This document shows, one piece after another, positions 1-7,617 of a stretch of 64,000 bases of DNA (position 1 is its first letter; every line of letters begins with the position of its first letter). Below the pieces are notes generated by a model. That model was not told the DNA's origin. It saw only the letters and a list, made by a program, of their open reading frames with translations, and ran no database searches. Source of the stretch: Ruminococcus sp. (lineage in GTDB: Bacteria > Bacillota > Clostridia > Oscillospirales > Acutalibacteraceae); contig JAFRCW010000022.1 of NCBI GenBank assembly GCA_017404145.1, positions 1 to 64,000 of the forward strand, in the 5' to 3' direction. Both the position numbers and the translations under genes were made by a program.

Positions 1-82
1 CTGCGTGACATTCAAAGAGCTGTTCTTTTGGGGTAAGGGGAAGTGTACGGTTTTTTCAACATTTTTCCACATAACTGCTGCA

Positions 83-142
83 AAAAAGAGGGCGCTGTGA
101 AGTCGGAAGCTTTTAGCTTCGTTTCTTCACAGCGCCTTTTTC
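83..142. terminator. Bidirectional intrinsic terminator
   Basis: A 12-bp perfect stem (91-102 with 125-136) encloses a second small stem. A-rich and T-rich tails flank it, so it can end transcription of the minus-strand membrane protein gene that stops at 162 and of any gene entering from the left. The first 80 bases of the window show nothing else I can support. Confidence 0.85.
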
Positions 143-161
143 TGTGTGATTGGTTTTATAG

Positions 162-689
162 TCAGTTCTTATTCAGTCTGTTGTTGATCAGCAACTTGTT
201 GCAGTAGGAGTAAAACTCATCATCTTTTCCCACGGTGAAGCACCCTTTTTGAAACGCGTATACCAGCTTTCCGTCCGTTATGATCATATAGTAGTTCTCT
301 GTAACGAAGCCTCTTTTCAGCTGAGAGGCGGGGATCGTTATCTTATTTTCGGTATCCTCGTTGAAGCAGATCAGCTCCGACTCCGATAATTCCATACGGA
401 TCCGCATTTTACCGGCGCCGTTTGTCATTTCATCAAGACGTGCTTTGGAGATTTTCATCGATTTGAAGTAACTGATAATAACGCCGGCGAGTAATGCGGT
501 GATAAAGACAGGGAATATGAGGATGTAGAGAGGTCCTCCCAAAATTCTCCACACAATACATGCGATAATAATGATTGCAGAACCGATATAGCCTCCGATA
601 CTTTCCGGCTTTTTGAAGTATTCATATTGAAACATTTCACGGTCTGTATCGAAGGTTCGCGTATACTCATTGACAAATAACGGTTCCAT
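162..689 (-). CDS. YcxB-like small membrane protein
   Basis: This encodes 175 residues. Two adjacent hydrophobic segments near residues 32-75 should form a helical hairpin in the membrane, and a soluble C-terminal half rich in beta strands follows. That layout resembles YcxB-like membrane proteins, whose function is unknown. The ATG at 689 was chosen because AGGAG lies 8 bases upstream; an in-frame TTG at 707 would overlap that site. The gene stands alone, with its own sigma-A type promoter at 720-748 and a strong terminator at 83-142. The promoter spacer consists of TAA repeats, so expression may vary by slippage (inference). The family call is by architecture only and could be wrong; the membrane prediction is firm. 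Confidence 0.6.
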   Translation of the reverse strand: MEPLFVNEYTRTFDTDREMFQYEYFKKPESIGGYIGSAIIIIACIVWRILGGPLYILIFPVFITALLAGVIISYFKSMKISKARLDEMTNGAGKMRIRMELSESELICFNEDTENKITIPASQLKRGFVTENYYMIITDGKLVYAFQKGCFTVGKDDEFYSYCNKLLINNRLNKN

Positions 690-719
690 CTGTTTTTCTC
701 CTATCAAAATACTGTTTGT

Positions 720-748
720 ATTATATAATAATAATAATAATAAGTCAA
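720..748 (-). promoter_or_regulatory. Sigma-A promoter with TAA-repeat spacer
   Basis: On the minus strand TTGACT (743-748) and TATAAT (720-725) are separated by exactly 17 bases (726-742), and those bases are (TAA) repeats. The site drives the membrane protein gene that starts at 689. Each gain or loss of one repeat unit would move the spacing from 17 to 20 or 14. Confidence 0.8.
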
Positions 749-794
749 TACAAAAGAAAATGCAACCCGCCGCAGTGTATCCGCGGCGGGTTGC
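749..794 (-). terminator. Intrinsic terminator of trpB2
   Basis: A 12-bp GC-rich stem (762-773 with 783-794) is followed on the minus strand by ATTTTCTTTT. It lies 40 bases after the trpB2 stop and next to the promoter of the following minus-strand gene. Confidence 0.9.
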
Positions 795-833
795 GTCCGT
801 ATGTTCAATATACCTTCCAAATATCAGATGAAA

Positions 834-2216
834 TTATTCCTGACCCTCAACCTTCGGGAGCTTCGCGACGGAGGCGGCGATATCCTCATCGGTGGGAATA
901 TAGTCGGTCATTTCACCGTCGTTAAACTTCTGATAAGCCACCAAATCAAAGTAGCCGGTACCGGTCAGACCGAATACGATGGTCTTTTCTTCGCCGGTCT
1001 CCTTGCATTTGAGCGCCTCGTCGATCGCGACTCTGATCGCGTGAGAGGATTCGGGAGCGGGGAGGATGCCTTCGGTTCTCGCAAACTGCTCTGCCGCCTC
1101 AAAGACGGAGGTCTGCTCGACAGAGGTAGCTTCCATCAGACCGTCATGATACAGCTGAGAGAGAACGGTGGACATACCGTGGAATCTCAGACCGCCTGCG
1201 TGGTTCCCAGAGGGGATGAAGCTGGAGCCTAAGGTGTACATCTTCGCGAGCGGGCAGATCATACCGGTATCGCAGAAGTCATACGCAAAGGTGCCTCTGG
1301 TGAAGCTCGGGCAGGACGCGGGCTCGACCGCGATGATACGATAGTCAGCCTCGCCTCTGAGCTTTTCGCCCATGAACGGAGCAATCAGACCGCCGAGGTT
1401 GGAGCCGCCGCCGGCGCAGCCGATGATCATATCGGGATTGATGCCGTACTTATCCAGAGCAGCCTTGGTTTCAAGACCGATGACAGACTGATGCAGGAGT
1501 ACCTGATTGAGTACGGAACCCAGTACATAGCGGTAGCCTTCGTTGGAGACCGCAACCTCAACCGCCTCGGAAATCGCGCATCCGAGAGAACCGGTAGTGC
1601 CGGGGAATTCCTCTAAGATCTTTCTGCCGACGTTAGTAGTGTTGGAGGGAGAGGGGGTGACCTCTGCGCCGTAGGTTCTCATAACTTCTCTTCTGAACGG
1701 CTTCTGCTCATAGCTGACTTTTACCATATAAACCTTACAGTCCAGTCCTAAGTAAGCGCAAGCCATCGAGAGAGCTGTGCCCCACTGACCTGCTCCGGTC
1801 TCGGTGGTAACGCCCTTGAGACCCTGCTTCTTTGCGTAGTACGCCTGCGCGATCGCAGAGTTGAGCTTATGGCTGCCGGAGGTGTTGTTGCCTTCAAACT
1901 TGTAGTAGATCTTGGCGGGAGTGCCGAGCGCCTTCTCTAAGCAGTAAGCGCGAACGAGGGGAGAGGGACGGTACATCTTGTAGAAATCTCTGATCTCTTC
2001 GGGAATCTCAAAGAACTTGGTATCGTTGTCCAGTTCCTGCGCGACCAGCTCTTCACAGAAGATACCGCTCATTTCTTCAGCGGTCAGGGGCTGGCCTGTA
2101 CCCGGGTTGAGTAAGGGAGCGGGCTTTTTCTTCATATCCGCTCTCAGGTTATACCATGCCTTCGGCATCTCGTTTTCTTCTAAGTAGATCTTGTAAGGGA
2201 TTTTGTTTTCGCTCAT
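834..2216 (-). CDS. trpB: Tryptophan synthase beta-like protein (TrpB2)
   Basis: This 460-residue PLP enzyme joins indole and serine to make tryptophan. The PLP-binding lysine is K117 in SGSHKLN, and the phosphate-binding loop is GGGSN at 269-273. The long N-terminal extension (residues 1-80) and overall length are those of the TrpB2 subgroup, not the ~400-residue TrpB1 that partners TrpA. No trpA or other trp gene is nearby, so it probably works alone, salvaging indole; this fits a gut organism that meets indole from other bacteria (inference). It is preceded by a Trp-specific T-box leader at 2424-2698 and followed by a strong terminator, so it forms a single-gene unit induced when tRNA-Trp is uncharged. 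Confidence 0.92.
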   Translation of the reverse strand: MSENKIPYKIYLEENEMPKAWYNLRADMKKKPAPLLNPGTGQPLTAEEMSGIFCEELVAQELDNDTKFFEIPEEIRDFYKMYRPSPLVRAYCLEKALGTPAKIYYKFEGNNTSGSHKLNSAIAQAYYAKKQGLKGVTTETGAGQWGTALSMACAYLGLDCKVYMVKVSYEQKPFRREVMRTYGAEVTPSPSNTTNVGRKILEEFPGTTGSLGCAISEAVEVAVSNEGYRYVLGSVLNQVLLHQSVIGLETKAALDKYGINPDMIIGCAGGGSNLGGLIAPFMGEKLRGEADYRIIAVEPASCPSFTRGTFAYDFCDTGMICPLAKMYTLGSSFIPSGNHAGGLRFHGMSTVLSQLYHDGLMEATSVEQTSVFEAAEQFARTEGILPAPESSHAIRVAIDEALKCKETGEEKTIVFGLTGTGYFDLVAYQKFNDGEMTDYIPTDEDIAASVAKLPKVEGQE

Positions 2217-2264
2217 TGTAAGTTCTCCTTTTTGTTAGTTAATGTCATTGTGATGGTAAAAAAC

Positions 2265-2304
2265 TGTCATTGCGAGGCTCCATAGGAGCCGTGGCAATCC
2301 CCCT
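2265..2304. repeat. Dispersed repeat family A, copy 1
   Basis: A ~38-bp imperfect palindrome starting TGTCATTGCGAGG and ending CGTGGCAATCCCC. Related copies are at 10231-10264 and 35500-35534. It lies inside the trpB2 leader, between the T-box terminator and the start codon. Confidence 0.75.
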
Positions 2305-2423
2305 GTCACTCATACCGTTCGAAAGAGAATTGCTGTTGATCATTTGGTTTCTGATTTGTTTCACCATCGCTTTGTCATTAGATTCATGTTCATACACCTT
2401 TCAATTATTTGTTCCGAGCGAGA

Positions 2424-2469
2424 GCTCAAAAAAATAAAAAACCTGTCCCTGCATAACTGCCGGGACAGG
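2424..2469 (-). terminator. T-box regulated terminator
   Basis: The stem CCTGTCCC/GGGACAGG with inner GCA/TGC pairs is followed by TTTTTTATTTTTTT on the minus strand. Its 5' arm overlaps the antiterminator formed by the T-box sequence, as expected for a switch. Confidence 0.9.
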
Positions 2470-2698
2470 AGAATTCCTGCGGTGCCACCCTGCTTGATGT
2501 TGATACATCCACTCAGCGCATACTGTCATATGCCGACCTTTGATTACGGAAGGTCCTATTCCGTCTTGTATACTCTGCTTTCGCATTTCAACTCGCCCTC
2601 AGAAGTCCATTCAGCTTGGTATTCTCTGTCGCGATCCCAGCGCCCGCGGCTCTCTGAAAGAGAAGGGAGAAAGCCTACTCACTCTTCGTCATCGGTTT
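2424..2698 (-). ncRNA. T-box leader, tryptophan-specific
   Basis: The leader of trpB2 reads the charging state of tRNA-Trp and controls termination. The conserved T-box GGGTGGCACCGCAG is at 2477-2490. In Stem I the specifier bulge reads GAA-TGG-A, with the codon TGG (Trp) at 2607-2609. In the antiterminator bulge the base after TGG is C (2484), which would pair with a G discriminator base; bacterial tRNA-Trp carries G73. A terminator stem (2442-2469) with a long T tract (2424-2441) follows and competes with the antiterminator. The start is the estimated transcription start. Confidence 0.9.
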
Positions 2699-2704
2699 AC
2701 CGGT

Positions 2705-2733
2705 ATTATATCTGATGCAATCTAATTTGTCAA
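2705..2733 (-). promoter_or_regulatory. Sigma-A promoter of the T-box/trpB2 transcript
   Basis: Perfect consensus on the minus strand: TTGACA (2728-2733), a 17-base spacer, and TATAAT (2705-2710). Transcription should start near 2698, at the 5' edge of the T-box RNA. Confidence 0.93.
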
Positions 2734-2800
2734 TAGCTTTTTCAAAAAAAGTTATAATTTTTCAAAAATGAATAAATTTTCGCATATTTATACTCTTGTG

Positions 2801-2830
2801 ATGTAAAGAGCCCCGAGAATCTCAGGGCTC
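2801..2830 (-). terminator. Intrinsic terminator after the DUF11 gene
   Basis: A 10-bp stem (2808-2817 with 2821-2830, one G-U pair in RNA) is followed on the minus strand by TTTACAT. It is 7 bases beyond the stop of the DUF11 gene. Confidence 0.75.
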
Positions 2831-2836
2831 ACAAAA

Positions 2837-3703
2837 TCAGTCGATCGAATGAATGTTGCCTGTGATTACCAGCGTAGATACGCCGGGGGTAACGCTCCAT
2901 GCGCCTGTTGATGTGTCCTGCGTATAGGTCGCCGCGGGAATACTCAGCGCGCCGTCTGCTGTCGCAAATACGCCGGTCGATTCATCATAGGTGTAATCGG
3001 TACCCTCTGCCATCGTCTCCCCGTTGAACACAACGCTGATATTGCTCAGCGCGGGGGAGAAGGTATCGGTAACGGTAGCGTTATCTGCTTCGGTCACAGG
3101 CGTGTTGCCGCTGTTCTGCAGCTGGAAGGTATAGGTCAACTCACCGTTTTCCGCAACGGGGATCGGAGTAACCGCCTTGAGGATCGACAGCAGCGCCTCA
3201 GAGGTGACCGCGACCGTCTCGCTTGCGCTGACGGGAGTGATCCCCTGCCCGTCGAGCGTTACGGTGTTGATGATCTCGCCGTCTGTGCCGAGCGGAGCAA
3301 ATTCGTTTACCTGAGCGGAGTAGATCAGGGTGACGTTTCCGTCTGCCGGTACGGTCAGACCGGTGATGACCAGACCGTTTGTCGTATCGGCAGCGGGATC
3401 GTTCTGCATAACGCCGTTTGCATAATATTGCAGTGAGGCATCCACATAGCTCAGCGGCTGAACCGTGCCTGTTTCAAAGGTATAGGCGCCGAGGTCGTCG
3501 GTGAAGGTGATTCCTGTGACGGCTTCGTCGGAGTTGTTGACGATACTGACGACATAGGTGAGAGTATCCTCTGCGCGATAGCTGTCCTCTATCGCTTCCT
3601 TGGTTAAGGACAGTACGCCCTCTATTGACCCGGTCGTGATGTTCGAGCGTATCTGCTCGCCGTTATAATTCAGCGTCGCCTGATTTGTAAAGATAGTAGC
3701 CAT
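2837..3703 (-). CDS. DUF11-domain protein without signal peptide
   Basis: The 288-residue protein is acidic and rich in Thr, Val and Gly. It contains two beta-sandwich repeats of the DUF11 ('conserved repeat domain') type, roughly residues 25-165 and 170-280, with the typical pattern of alternating strands ('LTYVVSIVNNS', 'LTYTFQLQNSG'). There is no signal peptide, membrane segment or sorting motif, although most large DUF11 proteins are on the cell surface. The ATG at 3703 has AGGAAAGG upstream. Upstream also lies a sequence resembling a mother-cell sigma-K promoter (3747-3774), and the neighbourhood holds sporulation genes, so a role in a spore outer layer is possible but unproven. It has its own terminator at 2801-2830. 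Confidence 0.7.
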   Translation of the reverse strand: MATIFTNQATLNYNGEQIRSNITTGSIEGVLSLTKEAIEDSYRAEDTLTYVVSIVNNSDEAVTGITFTDDLGAYTFETGTVQPLSYVDASLQYYANGVMQNDPAADTTNGLVITGLTVPADGNVTLIYSAQVNEFAPLGTDGEIINTVTLDGQGITPVSASETVAVTSEALLSILKAVTPIPVAENGELTYTFQLQNSGNTPVTEADNATVTDTFSPALSNISVVFNGETMAEGTDYTYDESTGVFATADGALSIPAATYTQDTSTGAWSVTPGVSTLVITGNIHSID

Positions 3704-3746
3704 AGTATTTCCTTTCCTTTTCTTGTCTTAGGCTTTCGCCTGATAC

Positions 3747-3774
3747 ATTCTATGCGAAAAGAAAAAGAAGGTGT
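3747..3774 (-). promoter_or_regulatory. Possible sigma-K-type promoter
   Basis: On the minus strand the bases AC (3771-3772), a 16-base spacer and CATAGAATG (3746-3754) resemble the sigma-K pattern AC-N16-CATAnnnTA, with one mismatch at the end. No good sigma-A promoter was seen in the same gap. Weak evidence. Confidence 0.3.
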
Positions 3775-3815
3775 CTAATCAAAAGCGTTCTTGATACAGG
3801 CAGAAGGACGTTTCC

Positions 3816-5021
3816 TTATCGGGCAGTGTTTTGCGGACGCTGCAGCGGCTCGACAGACTGATATACCATCGCCTCCAAGAACTCGGAGAATATCGCTCTC
3901 CAGAAGGTGATGATATGACAGCCTTCGGGATTGAAATGCAGAACGAGCTTTTCTTTGGGATATCCCATATCCTGCAGTCTGTGATACATCTCTGTGACCT
4001 CAGGATCGGTATCTCCGCCTGAAGGACCGGTATAAAGGTAAAGAAAGGGCGAGCTGTCGCTGAATTCCTTTGTACTGAGATAGGTATTCCATATTTCGTT
4101 TTCATACGTCCAGAACGAAGGAGAGAGCGCGCCTGCCGTGCCGAAGACCTCAGGATATTCCATGGCGGTATAGAACGCTTCCAGTCCTCCGAGGGATTCT
4201 CCCGTAACGGATGTATGCAGAGGATCGGTATAGACGTTGTAGTGTTCTCTGATATAGGGCACTACCGTCTCAGCGACAAAAGCGGCAAGCTCTGTGCCTT
4301 TTTTCTTGGAGTATGATTCCGTTTCCACCGTTTCTCCCAGATCCGGCACCAACTCATCGTCTCTGTTATAGTTGCTTCTGTCGCCGAAAGTATCTATCGC
4401 AACGACAATCGCTTTATAACCGGTGTTCGCCGTCATACTTGTGATCTGCTCGGGAATGTTGTCGCTGTCAGCAGGGGTCTGCCATTGTTCGCCGATATAG
4501 GCAATATCCTGACCGTCATAGACATATACGGTCGCGTATTTCTCATCGCTTGCTGCATTGTAGTTATCGGGAGTCCAGATATGGATCCTTTTCTCGTATC
4601 CGCTGAAGGGGAGCGTGATATGCTCATATTCCGGATAGTAGTCGATCTTTTTGCCTTGTGTATAGGGAAGAAAGCCTAAGTCGCAGTTATACCAGCCGCT
4701 GACACATTTATTAAACGAAAATATCTTGGTGCGCTTCTCACCGTAGGCGATATACGCCATATTATAGACGGAGGTATCCCCCTCGCACGAGAAGGTATAG
4801 GAGTCGGCGCTCTTATTGCACAGGGTCATCGGAACGTCTACGGATTCTTCGGTATCGCTGTTGAAGAAGGTCGCGACCGCTTCTTCGCTTTTATCCTTGT
4901 CCTTAAAATACAGCGTATGGATGCTGCCGACCTCGTCGGCGTTGGCAGGCTTTTCCGGTTCGCATGCTGTAAGGGTCGCGAGAATGACTGCTGTGAGGAT
5001 CGCTGCTATGATTCGTTTCAT
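3816..5021 (-). CDS. Lipoprotein esterase (PF00756-type alpha/beta hydrolase)
   Basis: This 401-residue protein starts with a lipoprotein signal: a hydrophobic stretch ending in LTAC with the lipidated cysteine at 20. An N-terminal beta-rich region (30-125) precedes an alpha/beta hydrolase domain of the enterochelin esterase/esterase D type (PF00756). The nucleophile elbow GESLGG gives Ser276, and His369 in 'PEGCHI' is the likely catalytic histidine; Asp337 is a candidate acid. It probably hydrolyses esters outside the cell, anchored to the membrane. The substrate is unclear: siderophore esters or acyl/feruloyl esters of plant polysaccharides are both possible. AAGGAG precedes the ATG. The DUF11 gene follows 112 bases downstream on the same strand. 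Confidence 0.8.
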   Translation of the reverse strand: MKRIIAAILTAVILATLTACEPEKPANADEVGSIHTLYFKDKDKSEEAVATFFNSDTEESVDVPMTLCNKSADSYTFSCEGDTSVYNMAYIAYGEKRTKIFSFNKCVSGWYNCDLGFLPYTQGKKIDYYPEYEHITLPFSGYEKRIHIWTPDNYNAASDEKYATVYVYDGQDIAYIGEQWQTPADSDNIPEQITSMTANTGYKAIVVAIDTFGDRSNYNRDDELVPDLGETVETESYSKKKGTELAAFVAETVVPYIREHYNVYTDPLHTSVTGESLGGLEAFYTAMEYPEVFGTAGALSPSFWTYENEIWNTYLSTKEFSDSSPFLYLYTGPSGGDTDPEVTEMYHRLQDMGYPKEKLVLHFNPEGCHIITFWRAIFSEFLEAMVYQSVEPLQRPQNTAR

Positions 5022-5162
5022 CTTTTCTCCTTGGCGCTTGGTTTTGTATGTGAACGGATATATTTATCAGATGGCGAGAACGAATATGCCGAGAGTTTCG
5101 GCGCGTTTATCGACCGTTTCCGATTCGTCTTGTACAAACTATTCTTGAATTTGGCTTGATTT

Positions 5163-5201
5163 TAAAGAAGAAACCCTGACAAACATGCTGTTTATCAGGG
5201 C
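5163..5201 (-). terminator. Intrinsic terminator after tRNA-Val
   Basis: The stem CCCTGA-AAACA/TGTTT-TCAGGG (5174-5200) is followed on the minus strand by TTTCTTCTTT. It lies 12 bases beyond the CCA end of the tRNA. Confidence 0.85.
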
Positions 5202-5212
5202 GCTTGTGTTAT

Positions 5213-5289
5213 TGGTGGAGACTATTGGAATCGAACCAATGACCCCCTGCACGTCAAGCAGGTACTCTAACCAGCTGAGCTAAGCCTCC
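5213..5289 (-). tRNA. tRNA-Val (anticodon GAC)
   Basis: A 77-base cloverleaf read on the minus strand. The acceptor stem GGAGGCT/AGTCTCC has one G-U pair, the D stem is GCTC/GAGT, the anticodon stem CCTGC/GCAGG holds the loop TTGACGT with anticodon GAC (valine codons GUC/GUU), and the T stem ATTGG/CCAAT holds TTCGATT. The discriminator base is A and CCA is encoded. It is a single gene with promoter at 5301-5329 and terminator at 5163-5201. Confidence 0.96.
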
Positions 5290-5300
5290 GTGTGCTATAT

Positions 5301-5329
5301 ACTTTACCACATTTATAATGAAAATGCAA
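5301..5329 (-). promoter_or_regulatory. Sigma-A promoter of tRNA-Val
   Basis: On the minus strand TTGCAT (5324-5329), a 17-base spacer and TAAAGT (5301-5306) lie just upstream of the tRNA 5' end. Confidence 0.6.
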
Positions 5330-5412
5330 GCATTATTTTTTGAAAGGCGGATTTTCGGAGTTTTGAATAACTTTCCTTTTTATTGCTCATACTAACAGCG
5401 GAGGCGTTATGA

Positions 5413-6198
5413 ATGAAAAAATACAAACACAGTAAGAATACTCCCGAGCGTACGGGGTTTTATGTCGCGTTATCCGTCTGTATGATCGCCGTAGGGTTGG
5501 CGGTGTGGTCAGCGTATACCGGTTTGTCCGATTATCTGGATACCGGCTCCGATGAATATTTTGCTACCCTGAACCCCGAGACCTTGGCGGCGGTAGCCCA
5601 GCCTGTCACCGGTGTGACCGAGCCGGATCCCACCGAAAAGCCGACGGAGACTTCTGCTTCTGCCCAGCCGGAAACACAGGGGAAGAGAGGTTTCTCTCTG
5701 TCGGAGACTCTTCCCGATAATACGGAAGATGACGATACCGCCGACGCAGATTCCGAGCTGACTTCTCTGCAGGCGGTACTGAAGGTAGCCGATTCGCTGA
5801 TCTATCCTACCAAGAGCCGCAGCGTTTTGAAGCAGTACAGTGAAGACGCCGTATACAACAAAACGATGGAGGACTACCGTCCGCATACCGGCTGTGACTT
5901 TGAGGCGGCAGAAGGGGAAAACGTCTACGCCATGTGTGACGGAACGGTAAAGAATATTTCTTCTTCAGAATTATACGGTATTATCGTCGAAGTGGACTGC
6001 ACCGATTTTTCCGTTTATTACTGCGGACTTTCCAATGAATTGAACGTTGATAAGGGAGACGAACTGAAAACCGGCGATACCATCGGCACAGTTTCTTTGA
6101 TTCCCTGTGAGTGTAAGGATGACTCGCACGTTCATATCGAGATCCGCGTCGGCAACAAGCTGATCGATCCCCTGAATGTCATAAACACCTCGGAATAA
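5413..6198 (+). CDS. Membrane-anchored M23 peptidase, SpoIIQ-like
   Basis: This is a 261-residue protein with a short cytoplasmic N-terminus, one membrane segment (about 16-36), a low-complexity Pro/Thr/Glu linker (50-115) and a C-terminal LytM/M23 domain (145-255). The zinc ligands are all present: His158 and Asp162 in HTGCD, and His239 and His241 in HVH. That architecture matches SpoIIQ, the forespore protein that binds SpoIIIAH during engulfment; clostridial SpoIIQ, unlike the Bacillus one, keeps a complete metal site. It is convergent with spoIVB, another forespore gene, which supports a sporulation role. It could instead be a vegetative cell wall endopeptidase. GGAGG lies 8 bases before the ATG; no clear promoter was recognised upstream. 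Confidence 0.75.
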   Translation: MKKYKHSKNTPERTGFYVALSVCMIAVGLAVWSAYTGLSDYLDTGSDEYFATLNPETLAAVAQPVTGVTEPDPTEKPTETSASAQPETQGKRGFSLSETLPDNTEDDDTADADSELTSLQAVLKVADSLIYPTKSRSVLKQYSEDAVYNKTMEDYRPHTGCDFEAAEGENVYAMCDGTVKNISSSELYGIIVEVDCTDFSVYYCGLSNELNVDKGDELKTGDTIGTVSLIPCECKDDSHVHIEIRVGNKLIDPLNVINTSE

Positions 6199-6223
6199 TC
6201 ATATCTATGAACGAGGAATAAAA

Positions 6224-6258
6224 TAATTCCTAATTCCTAATTCCTCATTCCTAATTTT
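6224..6258. repeat. Heptamer array, unit TAATTCC
   Basis: Five consecutive 7-base units (TAATTCC three times, TCATTCC, TAATTTT) lie in the gap between two convergent sporulation genes. It is one of about ten 7-bp-period arrays in the window. Confidence 0.8.
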
Positions 6259-6295
6259 AAAGCCCTGCCCCCGTTTCGCTTTTAGGGGCAATCAC

Positions 6296-6330
6296 AAAAA
6301 GACGCCGAAATCTTTCATCGGCGTCTTTTT
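6296..6330. terminator. Bidirectional terminator between spoIIQ-like gene and spoIVB
   Basis: An 8-bp GC-rich stem (6301-6308 with 6318-6325) is flanked by AAAAA on the left and TTTTT on the right, so it serves both converging genes. Confidence 0.85.
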
Positions 6331-6370
6331 GTATGATATATGTAAGGCGGGATTTCTCCCGCCCGTATGA

Positions 6371-7363
6371 TTAATAACTTGCGTAAGCGTCATAATTTTG
6401 AAGCATATTATTGATGGAGATGCCGTAGCCTCGCTCCGGTGAATTGACAAAAACGTGCGTAACCGCGCCGACAATTTTATCATTCTGGACAATCGGGCTG
6501 CCGCTCATCCCTTGGATAATACCGCCTGTTTTTTCCAGCAGTTCGCTGTCCGTGACTCTGAGGATCATATTATGACCCGACACGTCGCTGAGCGACAGCG
6601 TTTCGATCACCACGGAATACTCTTTTGCACCGCTTTCGTCAAGAGTAGTAAAAATGGATGCGTCGCCGGTTTGAATTTCGCTGTCATCCGCCGTTTGAAG
6701 CTTTTTGCCATCCATCGGCTGGTGATATCTTCCGTAGATACCGAAGTCGTTGTTCAGCGTGATCTCTCCCAGTGATTCTTCGCCCATATATCCGACCAAG
6801 CCTCCGGCGTAGCCTTTCTGCGCTTTGTTCAGTCCGGTTACGGTCGCGTTCATGATCTCACCTGTTGAGAGCGGCATCAGCATACCGGTTTCGTTATCGC
6901 AGATCCCGTGACCCAAAGCGCCGAACGACATCGAGCGTTCGTCAAAATAGGTGACGGTACCGATTCCCGCGGTAGAGTCCTTGACCCACATTCCCGCGGT
7001 GTAAACGCCGTCTGAAGAAACCTCGGGGGTGAGTGTAACGGATATCGGGCTCTTACCCCTGAAAACGGATAATTCGATATCCTCACCGCCCGAGCTTTCG
7101 ATAATTTCTTTGAGCTGTTCGTTGGTTGTTACCTCTGTGCCGTCAGCTTGTTTGATGATATCGTTCGTTTGAATTCCTGCCTCCAGAGCAGGACTGTCGA
7201 ACGAGTCGTCCACATTGACAACCAGAACGCCGTCCGAGAACAGCTTCATTCCGAACGGAATACCGCCCAGCGTCAGCGTTCTGTGATGCTCCTGCGCGTT
7301 TGCGGAATACGATGTGCAAACGCTGATACAAACCGCCATCATCAGCGCAGTGATTTTTTTCAT
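6371..7363 (-). CDS. spoIVB: SpoIVB serine peptidase (sporulation)
   Basis: This 330-residue protein is the forespore-secreted serine peptidase that starts the SpoIVFA/SpoIVFB signal for sigma-K activation in the mother cell. It has an N-terminal hydrophobic export segment (1-23), a PDZ domain (about 35-112) and an S55 peptidase domain. The catalytic His152 lies in GALGHG and the catalytic Ser is in GMSGSP (286-290), both conserved in the family. It is shorter than the Bacillus protein (~425 residues), mainly in the N-terminal region, as is common in Clostridia. A strong AGGAGGTGG site precedes the ATG, although 14 bases away. The gene runs convergent to the SpoIIQ-like gene and shares a terminator with it. 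Confidence 0.93.
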   Translation of the reverse strand: MKKITALMMAVCISVCTSYSANAQEHHRTLTLGGIPFGMKLFSDGVLVVNVDDSFDSPALEAGIQTNDIIKQADGTEVTTNEQLKEIIESSGGEDIELSVFRGKSPISVTLTPEVSSDGVYTAGMWVKDSTAGIGTVTYFDERSMSFGALGHGICDNETGMLMPLSTGEIMNATVTGLNKAQKGYAGGLVGYMGEESLGEITLNNDFGIYGRYHQPMDGKKLQTADDSEIQTGDASIFTTLDESGAKEYSVVIETLSLSDVSGHNMILRVTDSELLEKTGGIIQGMSGSPIVQNDKIVGAVTHVFVNSPERGYGISINNMLQNYDAYASY

Positions 7364-7393
7364 ATTTTTTATATTTCCACCTCCTTTCTATTT

Positions 7394-7463
7394 TATTATT
7401 TGAAAGGAATGTGTTTTTAGTTTGGAAACAAAGTCTTGAAAAATAGTATTTGGAAGGAATGAG
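7394..7463. repeat. Direct repeat pair upstream of spoIVB
   Basis: Two 20-base segments, 7394-7413 and 7444-7463, match at 17 of 20 positions and start exactly 50 bases apart, upstream of spoIVB. They may be operators or duplicated promoter parts; no function is shown. Confidence 0.5.
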
Positions 7464-7550
7464 TTCGGATAGATAATGATCATGGGATCAATATAATTAT
7501 AATTCTAATTCAGAAAAATAAAATTAATTTGACAATTCTTCCGAAATTTA

Positions 7551-7579
7551 TTGTAACTTGAAAAAAATGATGATATACT
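7551..7579 (+). promoter_or_regulatory. Promoter of cca
   Basis: TTGTAA (7551-7556), a 17-base spacer and TATACT (7574-7579) preceded by TGA (extended -10). A second possible pair, TTGACA at 7529 with TGTAAC at 7552, overlaps it. Confidence 0.6.
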
Positions 7580-7617
7580 GGGAAAAAGACCATATACAAT
7601 TATAATATAGGTAAAAT

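Noticed and set aside
801..1232. Open frames opposite trpB2, and similar long frames opposite smc, leuS, ileS, topA and mutL
   Set aside because: They lie antisense to well-conserved genes, lack ribosome binding sites and show no recognisable protein features; they come from codon bias in the true genes.
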